Origin: Roseovarius sp.
GTDB lineage: Bacteria; Pseudomonadota; Alphaproteobacteria; Rhodobacterales; Rhodobacteraceae
Direction of reading: 5' to 3'
Assembly: GCF_030373445.1 (NCBI RefSeq)
Contig: NZ_JAUCYU010000010.1
Span: 62,001 to 126,000 of the forward strand
Length of the DNA stretch: 64,000 nt
Below are positions 15,505 to 23,833 of the stretch, one piece after another. Numbering within the stretch: position 1 is the stretch's first letter; the number at the start of each line of letters is the position of its first letter. Under the pieces are notes generated by a model, which was not told where the DNA came from, made no database searches, and worked only from the letters and a program-made list of their open reading frames with translations. The translations under genes and the position numbers were made by a program.

Positions 15505-17103
15505 ATGAAAGAAAAGCACATCAACCGACTGAGAACCCAATTCATGGCCGGCGACATGGACCGGCGGCAGTTCATGCGCGCGCTTCTGGCGACCGGCATG
15601 ACGGCGGCGACCGCGACGGGCATGGCCGACATGGCGCAGGCGGCGGCCCCGCAGAAGGGCGGCACGTTCAAGCTGGGCAAGGGGCATGGCCAGACCACCG
15701 ACACGATGAACCCGGGCACGGCCGAGAACGGCTACATGGTCAACCTGCTGCAGACCTTCCACGGCTACCTGACCGAGGTGGCCCGCGACGGCAGCCTGAC
15801 GCCGGGCGTGGCGGAAAGCTGGGAGCCGGCGGATGGCGGCAAGACCTGGGTGTTCGACCTGCGCAAGGGGATGACGTTCCACAATGGCAAGGACGTGACG
15901 CCCGAGGACGTCATCGCCTCGGTCAACCATCACCGGGGCGAGGATTCGACTTCGGCCGGCAAGCCGCTGCTGGCGGCGCTGACCGATGTGCGCGCCGATG
16001 GCGACAGCCGGGTGGTGTTCGAGCTTGAGGCTGGGAATGCCGACTTCCCCTTCGTGATGAGCGATTACCACATCCCGATCGGCATGTCGGAGGATGGCGC
16101 CGTCGACTGGAAGACCGGGATCGGGTGCGGGGCCTACCGGCTCGACAATTTCGAGCCCGGCGTGCGGTCGGACCTGTCACGCTACGAAGATCACTGGGAC
16201 CTGAACAACCGGGCGTTCTTCGATTCCGCCGAGATCATCGCGGTGACGGACACCAACGCGCGGACCTCGGGCTTCATCACCGGGGATTTCGACGCGATCG
16301 ACCGGATGGACCTGAAGACCGTGGACCGGATCAAGCAGAATGCCGGCGTGAACGTGCATTCGGTGCCGGGGACGCAGCATTTCACCTTCGAGATGATGTG
16401 CGATGTCGACCCCTACACGGACGTGAACCTGCGGCTGGCGCTGAAATGGGCGATCAACCGGCAGGAGTTGGTGGACAAGATCCTGTTCGGCTACGGCGCG
16501 GTGGGCAACGACCACCCGATCGGGCAGGGGCAGCGGTTCTACAATTCCGAGATGGAGCAGCGGGAATACGACCCCGACAAGGCGCGGCATTACCTGAAGA
16601 AGGCTGGCATGGAGAATGTCAGCGTGGAGCTTCTGGCGGCCGATGCGGCCTTTGCCGGGGCGGTGGACGCGGCGACGCTCTACCAGAATTCGGCCAGGGA
16701 GGCGGGGATCGACATCACGCCGGTGCGGGTGCCCAATGACGGGTACTGGACGGATGTGTGGAACGTGAAGCCCTTCGTCGCCGTCTACTGGAGCGGGCGG
16801 CCGGTGGAGGACCTGATGTTCTCGACCGCCTACCAGAGCGGGGTGCCGTGGAACGGGACGAAGTGGTCGAACGAGCGGTTCGACGAGCTGCTGATCGCGG
16901 CAAGGGCGGAGCTCGATACCGAGAAACGCAAGGCGATGTATTACGAGATGCAGGAAATCCTGAGCAACGATGGCGGGCTGATCGCGCCGATGTTCGCCTC
17001 CTATGTCTTCGGGACGCGCGACAAGGTCGGCCTGCCCGAGACCTTCGCGTCGAACTGGGACATGGATGGCGAGCGCTGCGTGGAGCGGTGGTGGTTCTCG
17101 TGA
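15505..17103 (+). CDS. ABC transporter substrate-binding protein, family 5, Tat-type signal
   Basis: 532 residues. The N-terminus has DRRQFMRALLATGMTAATA, a twin-arginine signal, and is preceded by GGGAGCAAGGA. The rest matches the DppA/OppA-like family 5 (GVAESWEPADGGKTWVFDLR, DVNLRLALKWAINRQELVDK). Known ligands include peptides, opines and related compounds. No permease or ATPase gene accompanies it here, so it is either an orphan serving another transporter or a sensor. Co-direction with the amidinohydrolase suggests a guanidino ligand. Confidence 0.87.
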   Translation: MKEKHINRLRTQFMAGDMDRRQFMRALLATGMTAATATGMADMAQAAAPQKGGTFKLGKGHGQTTDTMNPGTAENGYMVNLLQTFHGYLTEVARDGSLTPGVAESWEPADGGKTWVFDLRKGMTFHNGKDVTPEDVIASVNHHRGEDSTSAGKPLLAALTDVRADGDSRVVFELEAGNADFPFVMSDYHIPIGMSEDGAVDWKTGIGCGAYRLDNFEPGVRSDLSRYEDHWDLNNRAFFDSAEIIAVTDTNARTSGFITGDFDAIDRMDLKTVDRIKQNAGVNVHSVPGTQHFTFEMMCDVDPYTDVNLRLALKWAINRQELVDKILFGYGAVGNDHPIGQGQRFYNSEMEQREYDPDKARHYLKKAGMENVSVELLAADAAFAGAVDAATLYQNSAREAGIDITPVRVPNDGYWTDVWNVKPFVAVYWSGRPVEDLMFSTAYQSGVPWNGTKWSNERFDELLIAARAELDTEKRKAMYYEMQEILSNDGGLIAPMFASYVFGTRDKVGLPETFASNWDMDGERCVERWWFS

Positions 17104-17133
17104 CCGGGTGAGCGACTGGTTCCGGAAGAGTGG

Positions 17134-17163
17134 AGGCCGTTCCCCTGGGGGGAGCGGCCTTTT
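17134..17163 (+). terminator. Rho-independent terminator after the binding protein
   Basis: Arms AGGCCGTTCCCC (17134-17145) and GGGGAGCGGCCT (17149-17160) pair with one G-U, followed by TTTT. It ends the amidinohydrolase/binding-protein unit. A near-copy stands at 18022-18047. Confidence 0.85.
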
Positions 17164-17229
17164 CGGTTGGTGATGTGGCGGGGCAATAGCCCTACGGAAC
17201 AGGCAAGCTGGCTTTGGCGGAATGTCGGT

Positions 17230-17856
17230 TCAGCGCTCTTGCAAGGCGAGACGAATGCCGAGTGCGCAATAGATGCTGCCGACGACCTTGCCCTGCCACT
17301 TGAGAACCGTCGGGTTGCGGCGGAGGAAGTTGCCCAGGCCACCCGCTGCGACGGAGTAGACGATCGTGCTGAGAAAGCCGATGAGCGCGAAGATGATCCC
17401 GAGAACGGTAAGCTGTGCGACCACGTAGCCTTTTTCGGGGGCGACGAACTGGGGCAGGAAGGCGAGGAAGAACAGGGCGGTCTTGGGGTTCAGCACCTCG
17501 GCGAGTATTGCCTGCCTGAAGGCTTGAGGTGCGGTGATCGGAACGCGGCCCTGGCCAAGGTCGACCGATGCCTTCTCGAAGATCGCCTTCAAACCAAGGA
17601 AAACCAGGTACGCGGCGCCCAGGTATTTCACGATGGTGAAGAGAGTGGCCGACGCGGCGATGATGGCCGAGATACCGACCACCGCCATGATGGTGTGTAG
17701 GACGTCTCCCGCCGTGATGCCGGCGCCCGTCGCAATACCAACCCTCGTTCCGGACGTCGTGGCCCGGGCAACCGTCAGAAGGGTCGCGGGCCCGGGGATG
17801 AAAACAAAGCCGAGAACGATCAACGAATAGGTGAGCAGCAAGGCTGGGTCGATCAT
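17230..17856 (-). CDS. LysE/RhtB-family amino-acid exporter
   Basis: 208 residues from ATG 17856, chosen over a 52-residue longer frame because GTGGAGAAAG precedes it and MIDPALLLTYSLIVLGFVFI is the usual N-terminus. The family motif FIPGPATLLTVARA is at residues 17-30; about six membrane helices are visible. Known role: export of amino acids or their derivatives. It stands alone, antiparallel to its left neighbour, between two near-identical terminators. Confidence 0.87.
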   Translation of the reverse strand: MIDPALLLTYSLIVLGFVFIPGPATLLTVARATTSGTRVGIATGAGITAGDVLHTIMAVVGISAIIAASATLFTIVKYLGAAYLVFLGLKAIFEKASVDLGQGRVPITAPQAFRQAILAEVLNPKTALFFLAFLPQFVAPEKGYVVAQLTVLGIIFALIGFLSTIVYSVAAGGLGNFLRRNPTVLKWQGKVVGSIYCALGIRLALQER

Positions 17857-18021
17857 ACTGCTTTCTCCACAATCTCTGCAGATTGCAGCAATGCACAGGC
17901 GGAGATCGATAACAAGCCCCGCAACCAGGCTTTCCTGCGTCCTGACGAATGAGCAGGATGGGCTTGAGGCGGTCCTTGCGGTTTCGGCGCGACCCCGGCT
18001 TGGGAGTCCCACGGACTTAGC

Positions 18022-18047
18022 CCGTTCCCCGAAGGGAGCGGCCTTTT
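18022..18047 (+). terminator. Second copy of the terminator, no plus-strand gene before it
   Basis: CCGTTCCCC, a CGAA loop region and GGGAGCGG form the stem, followed by CCTTTTCG. Sequence outside the loop is nearly that of 17137-17165. No plus-strand gene ends here, so it looks like a duplicated fragment rather than a working terminator. Confidence 0.65.
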
Positions 18048-18093
18048 CGATGGCTTACTGCGTAACCCGCAAGGGCGTCACGGGGCTGACGGA

Positions 18094-18579
18094 TCAAAGC
18101 ACATGAATATCGTTCAGAACCAGAACCAAACGACCGTCATTCTGAAGGATTTCAAAGGTCGCGGTTAGGTCCGACCACTCCCCATCAAGCGGTAGGCGAA
18201 ATGAGATTGACCCTACACGGCTATTCGGCTCGGCATCCCGCCAGCGGTCGATTTCCCAACAAGGCGTACGTCCTTCGTTTGCCTCGGTTACTCTTGAAAT
18301 CCTGTACTCGTGCTCTCCGGCCACGTGCGGAAGTCCATATCCCGCGATAACCGACCGGATTAGTTCAGGCGTCCAAGAATGGTAGCTGTCGTGTGCGGTG
18401 AGATTGAATGCGTCTGCAAATCTGCCCTCGGCGAGCAAATCGACCCATTTTTTAACGCCATTCAGGAGATATTCGTCGCTTGCGGTTAATGGGAAGCGAA
18501 GCGCGCCGTCTGGTATCGATACTTCCGACAATAGGTCACTCCAACGCCCTACGGGTCTCCTTCGATAGCCGATATCCAT
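18094..18579 (-). CDS. Unrecognised soluble protein
   Basis: 161 residues, no signal peptide, no membrane segment. Visible features: many Trp and Asp, a segment WTPELIRSVIAGYGLP in the middle and a C-terminal beta-rich part ending LVLVLNDIHVL, which recalls small DUF7668-like or immunity-type proteins (weak, from memory). GC content is clearly lower than that of the neighbours and no ribosome site is evident. Together with the surrounding gene-poor, fragment-like DNA this suggests acquired material. Function not assigned. Confidence 0.6.
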   Translation of the reverse strand: MDIGYRRRPVGRWSDLLSEVSIPDGALRFPLTASDEYLLNGVKKWVDLLAEGRFADAFNLTAHDSYHSWTPELIRSVIAGYGLPHVAGEHEYRISRVTEANEGRTPCWEIDRWRDAEPNSRVGSISFRLPLDGEWSDLTATFEILQNDGRLVLVLNDIHVL

Positions 18580-18759
18580 GCGGTTTGCATCATTGTGGAT
18601 TTGCGGCCGATGCGCGGCGGGCTGAAGCCCTTTGTTCCGCGCAGGCGCTTCGTCGACAGGTCAGCGTTGGGTACGAAGCGGGCATTGCGATTCCAGCCCG
18701 TTCCCGGCTTGCAAGTCGCCGATACCGCATCGGGCCGTTCCGATCGTAGAGCGGCCTTC

Positions 18760-19122
18760 CTAGCGCGCGTTTTCCAGCGTCGTGCGCAGGTGCTTGGCGC
18801 TGACCGGTTTCTGGCAGGTCTCGGCGCCGGGGTAGCGGTTGCGGACGTCTTCCTCGAAGATGTGGCCGGAGTGGAAGACGATGGGCACGCCCAAGTCGAC
18901 GAGCTTGTCGGCCAGGGGGAACACTTCGCCGTCCTTCAGGCGCACGTCGAGAAGGGCCACGTCGGGGAGGCCCTTGTCGAGGATTTCGAGGGCGTCGGAC
19001 CGCTTCGCGAAGGGGCCCATCACCTCGAAGCCGAATTCCTCGATCAGGAGTTTGAGGTCCAACGCGACCACGAATTCATCTTCACACACAAGCACCGTTG
19101 CTCGATCAGTTTTTTCATTCAT
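18760..19122 (-). CDS. Single-domain response regulator
   Basis: 120 residues from ATG 19122 (MNEKTDRATV), which lies in the ATGAATGA overlap with the kinase stop; an ATG 15 nt earlier is possible. Receiver-domain residues are in place: acidic E14/D15, phospho-acceptor D59 (ALLDVRL), Ser85 and K105 (CQKP). There is no output domain. Known use of such proteins: phosphate relay or sink, or binding of a partner. It is translationally coupled to the HWE kinase, its evident partner. Confidence 0.9.
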   Translation of the reverse strand: MNEKTDRATVLVCEDEFVVALDLKLLIEEFGFEVMGPFAKRSDALEILDKGLPDVALLDVRLKDGEVFPLADKLVDLGVPIVFHSGHIFEEDVRNRYPGAETCQKPVSAKHLRTTLENAR

Positions 19123-22100
19123 TGTTTTCGGGCTCATAAACCAAAGTCATCTTACGTTCGTTATCGTCGAAGGAAACCGTTACGCTTCCGCCAAGCTGTG
19201 CGGCTGCCAGCTCGACCAATGTTGAGCCAAAACCGGTACCGTTTTCGTCAGGAATAACTCTCCGATCGTGGATCTCGTTCCATATTAATTCCACCGATCC
19301 GTTTTTATGCGTCTTCCATGCCACATCGAGCGTGCCGGTGGCGGGGCCGAGCACGCCGTATTTCGCGGCATTCGTGGCCCATTCGTGCAGGAGCAGGGAG
19401 AGCGAGGTAAGCTCCTGGCTGGTGAGCAGGACCTTGGGGCCCGAGACGCTGGTTTCGGCCTGGCCGTCATAGGGTTCCAGCGCCGCGCGGATGGCGTCCT
19501 CGAGGCGGAGGCGCTTGCCCGTGCGGGAGCGCTGGGTCATGTCGTGCGAGCGGGCCAGCGCGTTGATGCGGGCCTGCACGCCTTCGACCAGGTCGTCGAT
19601 GCTGTCGGTCGTGCGGCCGGCCATGCGGACCATGCTGGAGATCACCGAGAACATGTTCTTCACCCGGTGGTTCATCTCGCGTAGCATCATCTCGCGGACG
19701 GTCTTGGCCTCTTCCTCGGCGGTGACGTCGAAGAACACGCCGAGAATCCGGTCGGCGCGGTGGCCGTTGATGCGGCGGCCGACGACGCGGACATAGCGCT
19801 TGGTGCCGTCCTTCAGCGGGGCCGAATAGGTCAGGTCGATGCTGTCGTCGTCCTCGTCGGCGTTGCGGAAGGCGGCTTCGATGGCGGCGCGGTCCTTGCT
19901 GTTGAGCTCGTCGAGGAAATCGCCGAGGCGGAGCACATTCTCGTCGGTGCCGATCATGGCGCGGCCGGTATCGTCGAGCTTCAGCTCGTCCGAGCCGGGA
20001 TCGAATTCCCACACGCTGAGCGAGGTGACGTCGAGCGCGAGGCGCAGGCGCTCGCCCTCGTGCTTGAGGGCCTCCTCGAGGCGCAGGGCGTCGGTGACCT
20101 CGGTGAAGACCAGGGTGGCGCCGTCGACGTCGCCCACGCGGTTCTGGTAGGGGGTGATGACCAGCGACCAGGTGCGTTCCTCGGCCCGGTCGGCCACCCG
20201 CAGGTAGCGGACCTCGCCATCGTCCATGACGTCGCGCGCGGCGGTCAGCACTTCCTCGTTGTTGCGCAGGCTGCTGGTCACCTCGCTGAGCGGGCGGCCA
20301 CGGTCCGTGCCGCGGAAGGGGTAGATCGACTGGATCGCATCGGTGAAGTTGCGGATCGACATGTCGGAATCGACGACGACCAGCGGCAGGGCCGTGGAGG
20401 CGAAGAAGTTGCTGAGGTCGGCATTGGCGACGGACAGCTCGTCGACCTTGCTTTTCAGCTCGTCATTGACGGTCGAAAGCTCCTCGTTGGTCGACTGGAG
20501 CTCTTCGTTCATCGACATCATTTCTTCGTTGGAGCTTTTCAGCTCCTCGTTCGCCGTCTCGAGCTCCTCGACGGTGGTGTGCAGGCGGACGCGGGTGCTG
20601 CGCAGCTCGTCCTCGAGGCTTTGGACGTGGCTGTCCATCGGGTCGAGATCGTCGAAATCCTCGTCCTGGAAGGTTTCGAAGCGGTCGCGGTCCCGCAGGA
20701 TCAGCAAGATCGAGCCGTCATCGAGCGGCTCGGCGATGAGGTCGAAGGCCTGCTGGCCGAATTCGGACTTCGCGACGAGATCGCGGGAGATGGTGCGCTT
20801 CTTGTTCTTGCCGACCTGGCGGATGATGGCCGACACGGCCTCGCGCACGCCGGGGCGGGCGATGGACGGGGCGAAGCGGTTGGTTTCCTGGTCGGTGCCG
20901 TAGTCGAGATACTTGCCGAGCCGGCCCGTGGTTTTCAGGATCTCGCCCGAGGTGGTCACCTGGAGCGTGGCGGGGGCGTAGGTGGACAGGATGCGCTGGA
21001 CCGCGTTGTCCTCGCGCCAGTCGGGCTGGAGCCGGGCGGTATCGTCCTCGTGGATGCCGGGGCGGCGCGGGGTTTCGGGCCGGGACTGGCCGCGCAGGTG
21101 GAGGGGGTATTCGGGGCGGCCATCGTTGCGCTGGAAGATCCGCGCGGCCTGGTCGACCTGCCGGAAGGCGTGGTCGTGGCGGCCGACGGTTTCGGACGGC
21201 CCGAGGAACAGGATGCCGTCGGGCTTGATCGAGTAGTGGAAGATCGGCAGGGCGAGGTTCTGGAGCTGGTCGCCGAAATAGATCAGCAGGTTGCGGCAGG
21301 AGACCAGGTCGATATTCGAGAACGGCGGGTCGCGCACGATGCTGTGCACGGAAAAGCGGATCATGTCGCGGATGCGGCCGGAGATCTGGAAACGGCCGTC
21401 GCGGGCGATGGTGTAGGCGTCGCGCATTTCCTCGGGGATGTCGGCGAGGGCGGATTGCGGGTAGGAGGCCTCGCGCGCGATGCGCAGCATCTGCTCGTCG
21501 ATATCGGTGGCGAAGATCTGGACCTTGGGGGCGCGTTTCTGGGCGCGCGCCTCCTCGGCGAACATCATGGCGATGGAGAACGCTTCCTCGCCGCTGGAAC
21601 AGCCGGGGATCCAGACGCGGAGCTCGTCCTCGTTGCCGGCATGTTCGATCATCGGCCTGATAGCCTTGGCCCGGAGGGCCGCGAAATGCTCGGGGTCGCG
21701 GAAGAAACGGGTGACGTTGATCAGCAGGTCGCGGAACAGCACCTCGCATTCAAGCGGGTCGGACTTGATGTGCTGGAGGTAGGCATGGGCGTCGGCGAGG
21801 TCGAGCACCTGGATGCGGCGCTGGACCCGGCGGACGAGGGTGGATTTCTTGTAGCCGGAGAAATCGTGCCCGACGAAGTTGCGCACGACGCCGCAGATGT
21901 CCTTGAGGTTTTCCTCGACCGTGCTGGCGAGCTTGCGGTCGACCGTGTCGACGAAGGAATGGGCGTAGAACTGCTGGATCGCCTCGACGATCTCGCCGGG
22001 GCGGCGGACGAAATCGACCAGCCCGGTGCCCTGGGCCGAGGTGGGCATGCCTTCGTACTTGGCGGTGCGGGGATCCTGGACGACGCAGAGGCCGCCATGC

Positions 22101-22576
22101 TCCTTGATCGCGCGGAGGCCGGCGCTGCCGTCGGCGCCGGTGCCGGAGAGGATCACGCAGGCGGCGAAGCGGCCCTGGTCCAGCGCGAGGCTTTCGAAGA
22201 AGTCGTCGATCGGGCGGCGCAGGCCACGGGGCTGGGCGAAATCGGTGAGGTTGAGGACCGAGTCCTTGATCGAGAGGCCGTGGCCCGGCGGGATGATGTA
22301 GACGTTGCCGGCCTCGACCTTCTCGCCGCCGGAGACCTGCCGCACGGTCAGCTCGGTATGCCGGGAGAGCAGTTCGGCCAGCAGGCTTTCGTGGTTGGGA
22401 TCGAGGTGCTGGATGACGACGAAGGCGAGGTTGTTCTCGGGCCGCGCCTCGGTCAGCATCTCGCGGATGGCCTCGAGCCCGCCGGCGGAGGCGCCGATGC
22501 CGACGACGCAGAGCCGCTTGCGGTCTGCTTCCCGTTTCTGGGCCGGGGTCTGATCTTCTTCTTCGGAATCTTTCAT
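19115..22576 (-). CDS. CheB-CheR-PAS-HWE histidine kinase fusion
   Basis: 1153 residues, cytoplasmic. Residues 20-205: CheB methylesterase with triad S30 (GASAGG), H57 (QHLDP) and D149 (GADG). Residues 220-490: CheR methyltransferase (RRIQ, FFRDPEHF, GCSSGEEAFSIA). Residues about 630-730: long coiled coil (EELETANEELKSSNEEMMSM type). Then two PAS-like regions, and a C-terminal kinase with LREMNHRVKN (phospho-His), HEWATNAAKYG N-box and a W-N-E element, which define the HWE/HisKA_2 class. No receiver and no membrane helix. It stands between the LOV gene (23 bp) and the response regulator (8-nt overlap), so it probably gets the LOV signal and phosphorylates the regulator. Confidence 0.92.
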   Translation of the reverse strand: MKDSEEEDQTPAQKREADRKRLCVVGIGASAGGLEAIREMLTEARPENNLAFVVIQHLDPNHESLLAELLSRHTELTVRQVSGGEKVEAGNVYIIPPGHGLSIKDSVLNLTDFAQPRGLRRPIDDFFESLALDQGRFAACVILSGTGADGSAGLRAIKEHGGLCVVQDPRTAKYEGMPTSAQGTGLVDFVRRPGEIVEAIQQFYAHSFVDTVDRKLASTVEENLKDICGVVRNFVGHDFSGYKKSTLVRRVQRRIQVLDLADAHAYLQHIKSDPLECEVLFRDLLINVTRFFRDPEHFAALRAKAIRPMIEHAGNEDELRVWIPGCSSGEEAFSIAMMFAEEARAQKRAPKVQIFATDIDEQMLRIAREASYPQSALADIPEEMRDAYTIARDGRFQISGRIRDMIRFSVHSIVRDPPFSNIDLVSCRNLLIYFGDQLQNLALPIFHYSIKPDGILFLGPSETVGRHDHAFRQVDQAARIFQRNDGRPEYPLHLRGQSRPETPRRPGIHEDDTARLQPDWREDNAVQRILSTYAPATLQVTTSGEILKTTGRLGKYLDYGTDQETNRFAPSIARPGVREAVSAIIRQVGKNKKRTISRDLVAKSEFGQQAFDLIAEPLDDGSILLILRDRDRFETFQDEDFDDLDPMDSHVQSLEDELRSTRVRLHTTVEELETANEELKSSNEEMMSMNEELQSTNEELSTVNDELKSKVDELSVANADLSNFFASTALPLVVVDSDMSIRNFTDAIQSIYPFRGTDRGRPLSEVTSSLRNNEEVLTAARDVMDDGEVRYLRVADRAEERTWSLVITPYQNRVGDVDGATLVFTEVTDALRLEEALKHEGERLRLALDVTSLSVWEFDPGSDELKLDDTGRAMIGTDENVLRLGDFLDELNSKDRAAIEAAFRNADEDDDSIDLTYSAPLKDGTKRYVRVVGRRINGHRADRILGVFFDVTAEEEAKTVREMMLREMNHRVKNMFSVISSMVRMAGRTTDSIDDLVEGVQARINALARSHDMTQRSRTGKRLRLEDAIRAALEPYDGQAETSVSGPKVLLTSQELTSLSLLLHEWATNAAKYGVLGPATGTLDVAWKTHKNGSVELIWNEIHDRRVIPDENGTGFGSTLVELAAAQLGGSVTVSFDDNERKMTLVYEPENNE

Positions 22577-22599
22577 GTGACGATGAGCCGGCCGCGGGG

Positions 22600-23145
22600 T
22601 TAACGGGAGTCCGAGAAGGACATGCGCGCGAGGGTCGCGACCGAGTCGGCGATGAGCTGGGCCGATCCCATCATCGCGAAGCCATATTCGCGGCCGATCT
22701 GTTCCACGTCGGTCAGTGCCTGCGAGAGCTTGGCGTCGTTCTTGGCGATTTCCGAGCGCTGCATGGCCGAGGTCATGTCGAATTGCGAGGCGAGGATCAG
22801 CTGGGCCTTGCCGTGGGCGTCGTAGAGGCGGGACATGAAGACGAAGTTGCGGAACTCGCTGCCATCCTTGCGGTAATTGGTGATCGGGAAGCGGTCGCTG
22901 TCGCCGCCCTGGCCGTGGACGAAGTCATGCAGCGGCTGGCGCTCTTCCTCGGTGGTGTTGGGGCCTTGCAGGAAGCGGCAGTTCTTGCCGGTCACCTCGT
23001 CCTCGGAATAGCCGGTGAGCTTGCAGAACGCCTCGTTCACGGCGATGAGGGGGGCATCGCCCCCGGTTGTGGAGACGGCCAGCGCGACGCCGGACTTCCG
23101 GATATAGTCGCCCAGGGCGGGCGGCAGGTCAGTCTGAGACGGCAT
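22600..23145 (-). CDS. Short LOV (blue-light photoreceptor) protein
   Basis: 181 residues from ATG 23145; a GTG 33 nt upstream is an alternative. The flavin motif GKNCRFLQG carries the photoactive Cys56, and Q121 in ILASQFDM is the flavin-contacting glutamine. Beyond the PAS core there is only a helical tail (residues 125-181, SEIAKNDAKLSQALTDVEQI), with no kinase or DNA-binding domain, so signalling must go through a partner. The downstream kinase is the natural one. Known LOV photochemistry: reversible cysteinyl-FMN adduct under blue light. Confidence 0.9.
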   Translation of the reverse strand: MPSQTDLPPALGDYIRKSGVALAVSTTGGDAPLIAVNEAFCKLTGYSEDEVTGKNCRFLQGPNTTEEERQPLHDFVHGQGGDSDRFPITNYRKDGSEFRNFVFMSRLYDAHGKAQLILASQFDMTSAMQRSEIAKNDAKLSQALTDVEQIGREYGFAMMGSAQLIADSVATLARMSFSDSR

Positions 23146-23192
23146 CGGGTTCAACTCGCTTTCAAACAACAATGACACGCATATATTGGTGC

Positions 23193-23208
23193 GTCTGCGT
23201 ATGCAGAC
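23193..23208. promoter_or_regulatory. Inverted repeat GTCTGC-N4-GCAGAC upstream of the LOV operon
   Basis: Perfect 6-bp arms 48 bp upstream of the LOV start, in the 207-bp gap that must contain the operon promoter. Possible operator; no regulator can be named. Confidence 0.35.
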
Positions 23209-23352
23209 AATGGTTTACTTATCTTTTGATCCGAAGCGATACAATCCGGTCAATAGGCTGGCGGGTTGACGCCAAGTCAGGCGACGCGGGAATAACGCCG
23301 AACATGCGGCCGGGGTTTCATGGCTGCGCAATAGGCAGGCATTTACAGGGCC

Positions 23353-23757
23353 TCAGCCGGCCGCGGAGAGGGTCATCTGGGTCTGGATGACGATGGCGGC
23401 GGGTTTGCCGTCTTCGCGCAGCACGGTGGTTTGCCAGATCGTGGTGCGGCGGCCGCGGTGCAGGGCCTCGCAGCGGGCCGTGGCGGTCTCGCCGATGGCG
23501 ATGGGGCGGATGAAATTGGTCTTGCTTTCCAGCGTGGTGGTGGTTTGGCCGTCTTCGAGATTGACGGCGGCGGCCGAGCCGCCGAGCGCGTCGGCGAAGG
23601 CCATGATGGCGCCGCCATGCATGACGCCGTTGCGGTTGGCGTGGTGGGGCTGGACGGTCAGGGTGCCGACGATGCATTCGGGGCTGCCATGGGTCAGGGT
23701 CACGCCCATGGATTTCGGGAAGTCGGGCAGGATGGCGTCAAGTTCTTCGGGGGTCAT
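23353..23757 (-). CDS. PaaI-type hot-dog thioesterase
   Basis: 134 residues from ATG 23757 (MTPEELDAILP). The segment NRNGVMHGGAIMAFADALGG is the HGG-x-x-x-x-x-x-D active-site helix of PaaI-like acyl-CoA thioesterases. The longer upstream frame has no family similarity. Stands alone between the LOV operon and an alpha/beta hydrolase. Acyl-CoA substrate not predictable. Confidence 0.87.
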   Translation of the reverse strand: MTPEELDAILPDFPKSMGVTLTHGSPECIVGTLTVQPHHANRNGVMHGGAIMAFADALGGSAAAVNLEDGQTTTTLESKTNFIRPIAIGETATARCEALHRGRRTTIWQTTVLREDGKPAAIVIQTQMTLSAAG

Positions 23758-23833
23758 GGTGCTGTCTCGCTCAAGGGCCGGTTTGCCATGGACATAGCGG
23801 GCGGAGCGCGGCTGTGCCACCGGAACCTCGGGG

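Noticed and set aside
19760..22603. 947-residue open frame on the plus strand
   Set aside because: Antisense shadow of the CheB/CheR/HWE kinase; no family similarity and low-complexity Gly/Ala/Arg composition.
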